Positions 22,470 to 30,754 of a DNA stretch of 32,472 nt are shown here, in pieces. Under the pieces are notes generated by a model. It did no database searches. It was not told the DNA's origin and saw nothing but the letters and a program-made list of their open reading frames with translations. Source of the DNA: CBIHNH01 sp966211425 (lineage in GTDB: Bacteria; Patescibacteriota; Saccharimonadia; Saccharimonadales; Saccharimonadaceae); the NCBI GenBank assembly GCA_966211425.1, contig CBIHNH010000004.1:1-32472 (forward strand), given 5' to 3'. Made by a program: the position numbers and the translations under genes. Position 1 is the first letter of the stretch. Every line of letters begins with the position of its first letter.

Positions 22470-23909
22470 CTATCTCTCGGTCGTCATAGCCGAGCGCTGT
22501 AGCAGAACTGCGCCGGTCTGAGACTTCGTCAAGCTATAGAGAAAACGGCCACTTTCATCGAGTGTGACGGGAACACCGGGAATCGATGGGGCAATCACGT
22601 GCTGATTCGCGCCGTCAAACTCAGTTATCCGAAGATCATTATCTGCAGATGATACGAGATAAAAGTCATCCAACCATTGCAGCGGCTTGGTTGCGTCAGC
22701 GCTCGTGCCAGGCAGGTTCACGTCGAACTTTTCCTTCGTCTCGAGGTCATAACTCGTGAACTGCGAGCCGGTACCTGCTACGACGAAGCGGCCACTGTTA
22801 CCAAATCTGAGCCACGACAGAGCGCTCGCGCTCTTTACCGAGGCGTAAACTTTTCGTTTAGATAATTCTGGATCCTTATAGACAGTGATTGCGGTGCCGC
22901 GACCGATAGCTAGGTAATAATCATTGAAATACTCGTTTATGTCCACGTATACCGGAGCTGTTGAGTCATAGGTCGCAACTCTGACAGCCTCATCGTCTAC
23001 AACAACCCCAACGCCAACAACGTTATCGACAGGTAGTTTTACGTAGGCAATTGTTTTTGTCTTGAATAGCCGGAAACTTTCGACATCTTTGACGATAGGC
23101 TGAGAGATCGTTCCGGCGTTGCTATCGAGGCGTCGAATTACGTTGTTCTCGAGTGCATAAAAGACGGAACCGCTTGTTCCGGAGAAATGAATATCTTGAA
23201 CAACCACACCAAGTTTTGACGTGATGTTAACAGTATTTTCGATATCAGTTCGATCGAGCCGGATGTACTCTACGACATCACCAACTGTATGTTTGATGAG
23301 AACATAGCGAGCACCGAAATCCCATTCAACGAGCGAGAAGGCGTGTGGCTGAGACGCCTTTTGGGTATAGCTCGATACTGGGAGTATGAGCTGGCTCAGA
23401 ACCGGTTGCCCGTCACCACGAATATCTGCCAGCGTAAACTCGGGTTTGTCGGATGACGGCTGGATTATAAACCACTTCTTGTCAGGCGAGGGGATGGCGC
23501 CAGTGAGCGTGGGGAGCTCGGTCACAGATGTGGTTCTTATATCTTTTGGCACAAGCCGTGGGTAGTTCAACCAGCGCAGTTCACTCGCCTTAACGCTAAA
23601 TGTCTTACTCCATGTGTCATAGCCGCTCCGACGCATCGTAACAGTATGCTTACCAGCATCAACGCTCCGTTTTCCAGGTGTGACAAAAGGCAAGGTCTCG
23701 TTATCTAGAACGATCGCAGCGCCCTCAGGAAAGCTACGGAACTGGAGCAAGGCACCCTGTTCAAGATCTCCACTCTTGGGGTCAAACCGGTACCCAAGCA
23801 CCAAAAAGATACAGAGTACCGAGATCAGAACCACGGCCATAGTCATGATTCCATACGTAAAATAGAGCATAAGTTTACGTTTGCGTGGTGATTTACCGTG
23901 TTGTTGCAT
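22470..23909 (-). CDS. Membrane-anchored PEGA-domain and beta-propeller-like protein
   Basis: The 479-residue protein has a basic cytoplasmic start, one membrane helix (about 13-40), then a PEGA domain (about 55-110: FPEGAAIVLDNETLPFVTPGKRSVDAGKH) as found in S-layer and surface proteins. The remaining 360 residues are repeated beta-strand segments with Trp/Asp turns, such as IPSPDKKWF, LVEWDFGARYV, LSWLRFGNSGRFVVA and VTLDESGRFLY, which resemble a propeller. No catalytic motif is seen; binding at the cell surface is inferred. The 171-bp gap to the next gene is AT-rich and holds several -10-like boxes but no pair I trust. Confidence 0.8.
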   Translation of the reverse strand: MQQHGKSPRKRKLMLYFTYGIMTMAVVLISVLCIFLVLGYRFDPKSGDLEQGALLQFRSFPEGAAIVLDNETLPFVTPGKRSVDAGKHTVTMRRSGYDTWSKTFSVKASELRWLNYPRLVPKDIRTTSVTELPTLTGAIPSPDKKWFIIQPSSDKPEFTLADIRGDGQPVLSQLILPVSSYTQKASQPHAFSLVEWDFGARYVLIKHTVGDVVEYIRLDRTDIENTVNITSKLGVVVQDIHFSGTSGSVFYALENNVIRRLDSNAGTISQPIVKDVESFRLFKTKTIAYVKLPVDNVVGVGVVVDDEAVRVATYDSTAPVYVDINEYFNDYYLAIGRGTAITVYKDPELSKRKVYASVKSASALSWLRFGNSGRFVVAGTGSQFTSYDLETKEKFDVNLPGTSADATKPLQWLDDFYLVSSADNDLRITEFDGANQHVIAPSIPGVPVTLDESGRFLYSLTKSQTGAVLLQRSAMTTER

Positions 23910-24080
23910 GATATAAAGATTTTATGGGTATTTTATAGAGTATGCCATTTTGGCTTATCTAGTTCTGTACTAGTATAGCAAACACCGCAAAAAGCACTTG
24001 CACATTTCTCTGTAACTGACTACGATAGTGTTAATGGTTCAGGGAACATAAACGTATAAAAAGCGAGCAATCATCAGGGT

Positions 24081-24497
24081 ATGAGGGGTAAATCTACAAT
24101 CGTAATAAATGGCAAGGTGTATGACGCGATCACCGGGCTTCCTGTTGCCGCCCCAAATCCAACCGCGCACCCAGCACGGAGTACCGAGGCAATCACTCGG
24201 CCTGCAGTCGTCAAGCCTTCCACAGTAGCTCAAGCGACGAAGGCGCACCGCGCGGTTCACGCAAAGGCAGCCCATCGTACGACGCAAAAAAGTGTAACGC
24301 TTCGTCGCGATGTCCTCAAGAAACCAGCAGCAAAAACCGCTGTCAGTGCTGCAAGGCGCAAGCCTGTCGTCGGTCATGTGCAGCGTAGCGAACAGATCCG
24401 CCGTTTTGCACCCCATCCGCAGCCGCTCGTAAAGGCTCCTGCGCCCGCAAATCCAACGACGAAATTTAACCAAACAAATCACACGGCCGGTTTCTAA
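24081..24497 (+). CDS. Basic Pro/Ala/Lys-rich N-terminal part of a frameshifted membrane protein
   Basis: Opens RGKSTIVINGKVYDAITGLPV and continues as a basic, His/Lys/Ala/Pro-rich, probably disordered tail (138 residues), ending at TAA 24495-24497. A +1 frame is open from before this stop and runs without interruption into the 24529 reading frame. The sequence just upstream in that frame reads ITRPVSKP, echoing ITRPAVVKP at about residue 38, so the two frames look like one gene broken by a one-base indel near 24465-24480. A TATAAA box lies at 24055-24060, about 20 nt before the ATG. Function unknown. Confidence 0.55.
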   Translation: MRGKSTIVINGKVYDAITGLPVAAPNPTAHPARSTEAITRPAVVKPSTVAQATKAHRAVHAKAAHRTTQKSVTLRRDVLKKPAAKTAVSAARRKPVVGHVQRSEQIRRFAPHPQPLVKAPAPANPTTKFNQTNHTAGF

Positions 24498-24528
24498 ACC
24501 TGCCGCGATCATTGCCCAAAAACATGCC

Positions 24529-25137
24529 ATGGTTCAACCAAAGCCAGCGCCTCAGCAAAAGCCGGTACTTAGCTCGCGGAGTCTCAAGGAGCAGTTGATT
24601 GCCGAGCGGCTCGCTCAGGTGGAGACAGCCCCGACAAAAGCAAAACGCACACCGCGATTCAAAGGTGGCTTTCTCAAACGGCAACCACGCACCACAAGCC
24701 TGCTCGCTGCTTCGTTCGCAGTAATGATCCTCGGAGGGTACTTTACCTATCTCAATATGCCGGGTCTCTCGGTACGAGTTGCTGCCGCGCAGGCAGGTGT
24801 CTCAGCGTCGTACCCGGACTATCACCCAGACGGATATCGTTTTGATGGACCAGTCGCCTACGCGCCCGGTCAAGTGGCTATAAACTTCCAGGCTAATGGC
24901 GGCACGGCAAATTACACCGTAACGGAACAAAAGAGCAGCTGGGACTCACAAGCGGTTTATGACAATATCGTCGCTCAGGTCGCTGATGACAGTTATGTCA
25001 CTAACTCTCAGCAGGGATTAACTATCTACACGTTCAAAGGCAACGCCGCTTGGGTCAACAAAGGCATCCTCTATACCATCAAAGGCGATGCACCACTCGA
25101 CAACGAACAACTGCTCCGTATCGCCTCAAGTCTGTAG
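24529..25137 (+). CDS. C-terminal part of the same membrane protein, secreted domain
   Basis: The 202-residue frame starts at an ATG with no ribosome site and is open further upstream. It has a basic cytoplasmic part, one membrane helix (about 55-76), and a secreted domain of about 125 residues with DYHPDGYRFDGPVAYAPGQV, ending IASSL. No family name is recognised; the helix-plus-small-domain architecture suits an envelope protein. Read together with the 24081 frame it would make one single-pass protein of about 350 residues. It stops 25 nt before gltX. Confidence 0.6.
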   Translation: MVQPKPAPQQKPVLSSRSLKEQLIAERLAQVETAPTKAKRTPRFKGGFLKRQPRTTSLLAASFAVMILGGYFTYLNMPGLSVRVAAAQAGVSASYPDYHPDGYRFDGPVAYAPGQVAINFQANGGTANYTVTEQKSSWDSQAVYDNIVAQVADDSYVTNSQQGLTIYTFKGNAAWVNKGILYTIKGDAPLDNEQLLRIASSL

Positions 25138-25145
25138 CATCACTC

Positions 25146-25154
25146 TGTTACAAT
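25146..25154 (+). promoter_or_regulatory. Extended -10 promoter of gltX
   Basis: TG, one base, then TACAAT (25149-25154) ends 8 nt before ATG 25163. The transcript would be leaderless or carry 1-2 nt. Confidence 0.6.
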
Positions 25155-25162
25155 AGTTCCAT

Positions 25163-26590
25163 ATGACAAAAGTAGTAACTCGTTTTGCCCCCAGTCCAAC
25201 CGGCTTTCTGCATGTCGGCGGTGTTCGCACGGCACTTTTTGCATGGCTCCTCGCACGCCAAGCTGACGGCACCTTTATCCTTCGCATCGAAGATACCGAT
25301 AAAAACCGTGAAGTCGAGGGTTCGATCGAGCATATCATCGACTGTCTCCGTACGATTGGCATCAACCACGATCTCGGGCCAGGCAGCGATGACCCTCGAG
25401 GCCCTTTCAAGCAGTCCGACCGGCTCGATATCTATCACCGATGGGCTAAAAAACTAGTCGAGGAGGGTCGTGCCTATGCCGACCCCTATAGCTCCGAAGA
25501 ACTAAATCATTTCCGCGAACAGGCCCAGGCAGACAAACAGCCATTCCTGTACCGCAACCACCGGCCAGAACAGCCACCCGTCTGGGATGGACAAGCGCCA
25601 CTCCGCTTCAAAAGTGACCCAAAAGCCTATGAGTGGCACGATGAAGTTATGGGTGACCTGAAGACCGGACCTGAAGTCATCGACGACTTTATATTGATAA
25701 AAAGTGACGGCTACCCGACCTACAATTTTGCACACATCGTTGACGACGCGGAGATGGGCGTAACGCATGTCATCCGTGGCCAAGAGTTCCTGAGCTCAAT
25801 GCCGAACTATCTCAACCTCTACGAAGCCCTCGGCCTAAAGCGACCGCTATTCGCCACCATGCCGCACATCATGAACGAACAGGGCAACAAAAAGCTCAGC
25901 AAGCGTGACGGCGTCAAAGACGTGCTCGACTATATCCGCGACGGCTATCTGCCAGAGACAATGATTAGCTTTATCGCCACGCTCGGCTGGAACGACGGCA
26001 CTGAACAAGAGGTGTTCACTAGAGACGAGCTGATCGAAAAGTTTTCGCTGGGCCGCGTCGGCCGTTCTGGTGCGCGCTTTGATGAAAAGCGGCTACTCTG
26101 GATGAACGGTCAGTTTATCCGCGACCTCTCGATCGACGACCTCTACGAACGCGTTCAGGACTTTTGGCCTACCGCAGCCGAAGCAGCTGATGTGGCCTAC
26201 AAAAAACAGGTTCTTGCGCTCGTCCAAGACCGCCTCAAAACATTTGCCGATCTACCGACTGCATCATCGTATTTCTTCGCAGAACCGACCCAAGACCTCT
26301 CGCTTATCACCGATAACAAGCAGCTCAAGAAACTATCTAGTGACGAGATGGAGGCGTTGCTGTCGAGTGCTCACGATGCGCTGAGTAACACCGAGTGGGA
26401 TCCAGAATCAATCCAAACATCGCTGAACCAGCTGCTCGAGACAACCGGTCAAAAACCTGGGATTCTGTTCAGCCTGATCCGTATCGCCACCACATGGGCA
26501 CCGTTCAGCCCTCAGCTCAACGACACGCTAGCGCTCCTCGGCCGAGACAGCGTGCTGACACGTCTACGCCGCGCGACCGACTCTCTCTAA
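25163..26590 (+). CDS. gltX: Glutamyl-tRNA synthetase (class I)
   Basis: Charges tRNA with glutamate. The 475-residue protein opens FAPSPTGFLHVGGVRTAL (the HIGH motif as HVGG), has the family's RIEDTD motif at residues 41-46, YNFAH and VIRGQEFLSS in the catalytic domain, and the KMSKS loop as KKLSKRDG near 245. The C-terminal anticodon-binding half is helical and complete. Whether it is discriminating or also charges tRNA-Gln for a GatCAB route cannot be said from sequence by eye. It has no ribosome site and starts 8 nt after a -10 box. The last gene of the window is a tRNA-Glu. Confidence 0.97.
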   Translation: MTKVVTRFAPSPTGFLHVGGVRTALFAWLLARQADGTFILRIEDTDKNREVEGSIEHIIDCLRTIGINHDLGPGSDDPRGPFKQSDRLDIYHRWAKKLVEEGRAYADPYSSEELNHFREQAQADKQPFLYRNHRPEQPPVWDGQAPLRFKSDPKAYEWHDEVMGDLKTGPEVIDDFILIKSDGYPTYNFAHIVDDAEMGVTHVIRGQEFLSSMPNYLNLYEALGLKRPLFATMPHIMNEQGNKKLSKRDGVKDVLDYIRDGYLPETMISFIATLGWNDGTEQEVFTRDELIEKFSLGRVGRSGARFDEKRLLWMNGQFIRDLSIDDLYERVQDFWPTAAEAADVAYKKQVLALVQDRLKTFADLPTASSYFFAEPTQDLSLITDNKQLKKLSSDEMEALLSSAHDALSNTEWDPESIQTSLNQLLETTGQKPGILFSLIRIATTWAPFSPQLNDTLALLGRDSVLTRLRRATDSL

Positions 26591-26616
26591 AAGCGCTTAC
26601 GCTCGTGTTTTTTGTC

Positions 26617-26625
26617 TGTTATACT
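26617..26625 (+). promoter_or_regulatory. Extended -10 promoter of the DUF3048 gene
   Basis: TG, one base, then TATACT (26620-26625) ends 10 nt before ATG 26636. The transcript would have a very short leader. Confidence 0.55.
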
Positions 26626-26635
26626 TACCCCATAT

Positions 26636-27742
26636 ATGGGCATCAAAAAACTACACAGCGCATGGTGGAAGCGCTGGGAATGGACCCGGCTTCACCAACT
26701 ACTTCATGATAACCACGGGGTTCGATATTTTGTCGCAGCAGTCGCAATCATACTCGCGACCGGTTTAGGTGTTATTGGGTGGATATGGCAGCAACCAGAG
26801 CCGCAAATGCCCGAAACATTTGCCGTCAAGACTGCGAAACCACCAGCCGAAAAGTTCTACTCACCACTTACTGGCCTCGAGGTTGTCGATAAGGCGGCCA
26901 CCGGCCGACAGGTGACGGCTGTCATGATCGAAAACAGCCCTGACGCTCGACCTCAGTCAGGACTCAAAGACGCCGGTATCGTCTATGAGGCTATCGCCGA
27001 GGGTGGAATCACTCGCTTTATCGCGCTCTACCAGGAATCACGACCAAGCCTCATCGGGCCAGTCCGAAGCGTTCGACCGTATTTCGTCGAATGGGCATCC
27101 GCGTACGACCCGGCGGTTGCACATATCGGCGGAAGTGCACGCGCACTTCAGATGATCCGGTCAGGTAACTACGGTGTCGATATCGACCAGTTCTTTAACG
27201 CCGGGGCATACTGGCGGGCCACTGATCGGTATGCGCCGCACAACGTTTATACGAATTTCGATAATCTCGACGCACTTACATCATCGAAAGGTAAGACCAG
27301 TAGCGCATTCACGGCTATACCACGCAAAGACGGCCAACCCAGCAAGGCGCCGACCGCCACCGTCATACATTTGCCGATTTCCTCAGTTAACTACAACATA
27401 GACTATAACTATGACAGTGCGAGTAACAGCTACGTACGGAGTCTCGGAGGCGAACCGCACCTTGATCGTGAAGCCGGACAAATCCAGCCAAAAGTTGTCA
27501 TCGCAATCAGCGTCAACATGTCCCGCGAGATGGAAGACGGCTACCGTGAACAGATAACAACGACAGGCACCGGCAATGCCTATATCTTCCAGGACGGAGT
27601 TATCGCCGAGGCAACATGGCGTCGTGTAGACGACAAATCACAAATCGAGTTTCTCGATGCCTCGGGTAAGCCGATCAGCCTCAACCGTGGCCAAACCTGG
27701 ATAACCGCACTACCGTCGTCAAGGACCCCATCATGGCAATAA
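26636..27742 (+). CDS. DUF3048 (YerB-like) membrane-anchored protein
   Basis: A 368-residue protein with a basic N-terminus, one membrane anchor (about 38-57, AAVAIILATGLGVIGWIW) and the DUF3048 signature ARPQSGLKDAGIVYEAIAEGGITRFIALY, followed by GPVRSVRPYFVEWA and the DRYAPHNVYTN block. The family is extracytoplasmic and of unknown function. I start it at ATG 26636; the in-frame ATG at 26612 lies upstream of the -10 box. Its end overlaps the histidine kinase gene by 10 bp, so kinase and DUF3048 are coupled, and an envelope-sensing role for the pair is a reasonable inference. Confidence 0.85.
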   Translation: MGIKKLHSAWWKRWEWTRLHQLLHDNHGVRYFVAAVAIILATGLGVIGWIWQQPEPQMPETFAVKTAKPPAEKFYSPLTGLEVVDKAATGRQVTAVMIENSPDARPQSGLKDAGIVYEAIAEGGITRFIALYQESRPSLIGPVRSVRPYFVEWASAYDPAVAHIGGSARALQMIRSGNYGVDIDQFFNAGAYWRATDRYAPHNVYTNFDNLDALTSSKGKTSSAFTAIPRKDGQPSKAPTATVIHLPISSVNYNIDYNYDSASNSYVRSLGGEPHLDREAGQIQPKVVIAISVNMSREMEDGYREQITTTGTGNAYIFQDGVIAEATWRRVDDKSQIEFLDASGKPISLNRGQTWITALPSSRTPSWQ

Positions 27743-29253
27743 CACGTATTGCAGACGTCTTTCCAGCGCATAAGCGCCGGGTAATCACCATTGGCCTTAT
27801 TATCCAGACGGGGATAATTTTCCTCCTCATACCGCTGCTTTTTTACGCCAAAATAGATTTGCTGACGATGGTTCTCTTCATACTAGTGCCGATACTCACT
27901 CTCCAGACCGTTGCTCTCATACTCATCCTTCGGCAAGCACTGGAGCCTTTCGATATTCTGGCTCGCACTATCGCGCAGGTCTCAAACCAGCCGCACGACA
28001 CCACACCGTCGAACCTCAATGGCACCTATCATGAACGCACCGGCCTCAAGATGATGGTTGATACGATTTATAGCCTTGCGCTGCGCGGCATTGGCGCCGA
28101 TACCCCGAAAACGCCAACCAACTCAGTACTTTATAGCGCGCTTCTCGATAGGCTGCCAGGCGGCATTATCGCCCTCGATGAAAAGCGTAACGTCATCTAT
28201 GCTAACCAAGTCGCACCCGTTAGTATCGACAGTAGCGGCAAATCACATATTCAGCTGCTCTTTGATGGTTCAGACACCTTAGAAAAATGGCTAAACGATA
28301 ACGAGACGTCGCAGGTGAGTGCCGCGGCCACATGGAACAGGGTTCAGAGTGCCTTGCCGGGCGACCCAAACCGTCGCGTATTCGACATTGCCGCGACCTA
28401 CCAAAAGAACGGTGCCGAAGGTATCGACACACTGCTCCTGCTAGTTGATCAAACGACCCGGTATTCGGTCAATGAAGAAGATATGGACTTTATTGCGCTG
28501 GCCGCACACGAGCTTCGAGGGCCGATAACGGTCATCCGTGGCTATCTCGATGTCCTCAGACCTGAGCTCGATAGCGCCATGAACGATGATCAAAGACAAA
28601 TGTTCGATCGACTCGATGTTTCAGCCAACCGTCTCAGCAGTTACGTAGGAAATATTCTCAATGCCTCGAAGTTCGATCGTCGCCACCTCAAGCTCCACCT
28701 TCGTGAGGATAATCTAAACGATATCTATACATTGATCGCCGACGATCTAGCTCTCCGCGCAAGCACACAGGGCAGGGTACTGAACGTTAGCCTATCGGGT
28801 GATCTGCCAACCATCGCCGCCGATCGAAACAGTCTCTCAGAAGTTATGGCGAACCTCGTCGATAATGCCATCAAATACTCGCGCGAGGGCGGTCAGGTAC
28901 TGGTCTCGTCCGGAGTCGATGGACAGCATATATTTTTCAGAGTCCAGGACTACGGTATTGGCATCCCAAGCTCAGTCGTCGGTAGCCTCTTTAGCAAATT
29001 CTACCGCTCGCACCGATCGCGTCAAACCGTTTCCGGAACCGGCCTTGGTCTCTATATATCAAAAGCAATCGTCGAATCACATGGAGGCCGCATCGGGTTG
29101 TCGTCGACCGAAGGTGAGGGAAGTATCTTTTACTTTAGTTTGCCGCTGTACTCGGCGGTAGCTGAAAAACTATTAGCCTCAGGAAGCATAAATGACGGTA
29201 TTATAGAAACAAGTAACGGATGGATAAAAAATCACGCGATGTACAGAGGATAA
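27733..29253 (+). CDS. Membrane sensor histidine kinase
   Basis: Two membrane helices (about 17-38 and 43-66) with almost no extracellular loop, so it probably senses the membrane or a partner protein. Then a linker, a PAS-like domain (about 132-240), the HisKA H-box AAHELRGP with His259, and HATPase: N-box NLVDNAIKYS (374-383), G1 DYGIGIP (406-412), F-box FSKFYRS and G2 GTGLGL (435-440). All catalytic motifs are intact, and the length of 506 residues is normal. It overlaps the DUF3048 gene by 10 bp and precedes the receiver gene by 8 bp. Confidence 0.93.
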   Translation: MAITRIADVFPAHKRRVITIGLIIQTGIIFLLIPLLFYAKIDLLTMVLFILVPILTLQTVALILILRQALEPFDILARTIAQVSNQPHDTTPSNLNGTYHERTGLKMMVDTIYSLALRGIGADTPKTPTNSVLYSALLDRLPGGIIALDEKRNVIYANQVAPVSIDSSGKSHIQLLFDGSDTLEKWLNDNETSQVSAAATWNRVQSALPGDPNRRVFDIAATYQKNGAEGIDTLLLLVDQTTRYSVNEEDMDFIALAAHELRGPITVIRGYLDVLRPELDSAMNDDQRQMFDRLDVSANRLSSYVGNILNASKFDRRHLKLHLREDNLNDIYTLIADDLALRASTQGRVLNVSLSGDLPTIAADRNSLSEVMANLVDNAIKYSREGGQVLVSSGVDGQHIFFRVQDYGIGIPSSVVGSLFSKFYRSHRSRQTVSGTGLGLYISKAIVESHGGRIGLSSTEGEGSIFYFSLPLYSAVAEKLLASGSINDGIIETSNGWIKNHAMYRG

Positions 29254-29261
29254 CCAATCAT

Positions 29262-29645
29262 ATGTCAGCCATACAAAACATACTCATCATCGAAGACGAC
29301 CGTTTTATCGGTGAAATGTACCAACGTAGCCTCCGTCAGGCAGGCTTTGTCGTTGACTGGGTCGTGACAGGCAGGGAGGGTCAGATGGCTGCCCTTGCTA
29401 AGTCATACGATCTCATACTACTCGACATTATGCTGCCAGAGGTTCAGGGCGGAGACGTTCTCGGACTGTTACGAGACTCGGAGGACAAGATACCAAAGAG
29501 TCGGATTATCATCCTGACGAACTTTGACCAAGACGAAGAAAGTCGCATAGCGATGCAGGAAAAAGTTGATGGCTACCTTATCAAAGCCGATATTACACCG
29601 CGCAAGCTGATCGACATCATCCTACATATGGAAAAAATCGAATAG
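29262..29645 (+). CDS. Single-domain response regulator (CheY/Spo0F-like)
   Basis: A 127-residue receiver domain and nothing else. Acidic pocket EDD (11-13), phosphoacceptor Asp55 in LILLDIMLPE, Thr86 in IILTNFD and Lys108 in GYLIKAD are all in place. There is no DNA-binding or enzymatic output, so it must act by binding a partner or passing phosphate on. I start at ATG 29262, since the frame upstream would overlap the kinase; AGAGGA is about 11 nt before. Its direct position after the kinase makes a cognate pair nearly certain. Pili are a possible target, but nothing here shows it. Confidence 0.9.
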   Translation: MSAIQNILIIEDDRFIGEMYQRSLRQAGFVVDWVVTGREGQMAALAKSYDLILLDIMLPEVQGGDVLGLLRDSEDKIPKSRIIILTNFDQDEESRIAMQEKVDGYLIKADITPRKLIDIILHMEKIE

Positions 29646-29666
29646 CACGCTCTGGTCATCAACCTT

Positions 29667-29672
29667 TATACT
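29667..29672 (+). promoter_or_regulatory. -10 box of the membrane protein gene (leaderless)
   Basis: TATACT ends 6 nt before ATG 29679, in the 33-bp gap after the receiver gene. Confidence 0.55.
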
Positions 29673-29678
29673 AGAGGT

Positions 29679-30302
29679 ATGCAACCACGTCGTCTCGTAC
29701 TCATCAGCAGCTACCTACTATCTCTTCTGGCGGTTGGCCTCGCTGTTGTCGTGTGGCTACCTTCGGCGAGTAGCATCACGACATACAGCCTCTTTCCGCT
29801 ACTCGGCCTCATCGCCTTTGGTTTGATGTGGGCCCACTATGTCAGCGATGCGCTTCGTCGTTGGTATCGGGTACCAAAAGATGCGTTGCAATCATATTTT
29901 CAGCTCACGAGCGCGATAGTTCTCGTCTGTATATTGCTACATCCCGGCCTACTACAGCTGCAACTATACATCGATGGACTCGGGCCGCCTCCCTTTAGCT
30001 TTTTCACTATATATCCTTCGCTTTTGGAGCGTGTCGCGATCATAGCCGGAGTTATCGCGTTAATCTGCTTTCTAGCATTTGAGTTTCGCCGCCTCTATAT
30101 CGACCGTCCGTGGTGGCGTTTCGTACAGTGGGCAAATATCGGTGCCATGCTACTCATACTCTGGCATGGTTTTATTCTCGGCGGCGAGCTCAGCAGCGAC
30201 TGGTTTCGGATCGTATGGATTGGGTATGCAATAACATTTGTTCTCAGTGCCGTGTATAGTCACTATGATAAGCAAAGGAGTCAGCATGAACCAACAAAAT
30301 GA
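29679..30302 (+). CDS. Multi-pass membrane protein, ferric-reductase/haem-binding-like
   Basis: A 207-residue protein with about six hydrophobic helices. Histidines sit inside helices at positions that could bind haem: WAHYVSDALRRW, ILLHPGLL and ILWHGFILGGE, as in ferric reductase-like transmembrane proteins (YedZ/FRE type), although no flavin domain is attached. Arg-rich cytoplasmic loops fit the positive-inside rule. It starts 6 nt after a TATACT box. It overlaps the cupredoxin-like gene by 17 bp, which suggests a small redox or metal pair in the envelope. Function remains inferred. Confidence 0.65.
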   Translation: MQPRRLVLISSYLLSLLAVGLAVVVWLPSASSITTYSLFPLLGLIAFGLMWAHYVSDALRRWYRVPKDALQSYFQLTSAIVLVCILLHPGLLQLQLYIDGLGPPPFSFFTIYPSLLERVAIIAGVIALICFLAFEFRRLYIDRPWWRFVQWANIGAMLLILWHGFILGGELSSDWFRIVWIGYAITFVLSAVYSHYDKQRSQHEPTK

Positions 30303-30744
30303 ACATAAAGGTCTCATCATCGGTGTCGTTGTCGTCGTGATCTTAGCCATCGCAGGCTGGAGCGTCTATGCCCTACAGAACGCCAACGACCGAACGCCAG
30401 AGACCAGTAACGTAGAGTCAAACACCAGCGCACCGGCTGATTCGACCGACGAAACCACAACAACACAAGGCGAAAGCGCCACTATCACCTTTACAGACGA
30501 CGGCTTTACGCCTCGCGACATCACTGTCCAGCGCGGCACGACCGTCACGATAAAAAACGAATCGTCGGAGAGCGTCCAGTTTTCGTCTGATGACCACCCG
30601 TCTCATCGCGACAACAGTGAGATGAACCTGGGAACATTGTCACCCGGTGAATCAACCACCTATACCGCAAACACGCCGGGGGTCTGGGGCTACCATGACC
30701 ACCTAAACGACAGCCTGACCGGCACGATCACCGTAAGAGAATAA
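30286..30744 (+). CDS. Membrane-anchored cupredoxin-like protein without the copper cysteine
   Basis: A 152-residue protein: one N-terminal helix (about 10-30), a Ser/Thr/Asp linker (35-63), then a cupredoxin-fold domain, ITFTDDGFTPRDITVQRGTTVTIKN. Metal-binding candidates are His104, His107, His137 and His139 (DDHPSH and GYHDHLN), but the Cys that every blue-copper site uses is absent, so a classical type 1 centre cannot form; a His-only copper or another metal site is possible. AAGGAG precedes ATG 30286, and the start lies in the end of the ferric-reductase-like gene. Confidence 0.8.
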   Translation: MNQQNEHKGLIIGVVVVVILAIAGWSVYALQNANDRTPETSNVESNTSAPADSTDETTTTQGESATITFTDDGFTPRDITVQRGTTVTIKNESSESVQFSSDDHPSHRDNSEMNLGTLSPGESTTYTANTPGVWGYHDHLNDSLTGTITVRE

Positions 30745-30754
30745 GGACACTACT

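Noticed and set aside
23910..24080. Clear promoter or RNA in the gap between the PEGA and 24081 genes
   Set aside because: Several AT-rich -10-like boxes on both strands but no well-spaced -35 and no stable hairpin with a T-run.
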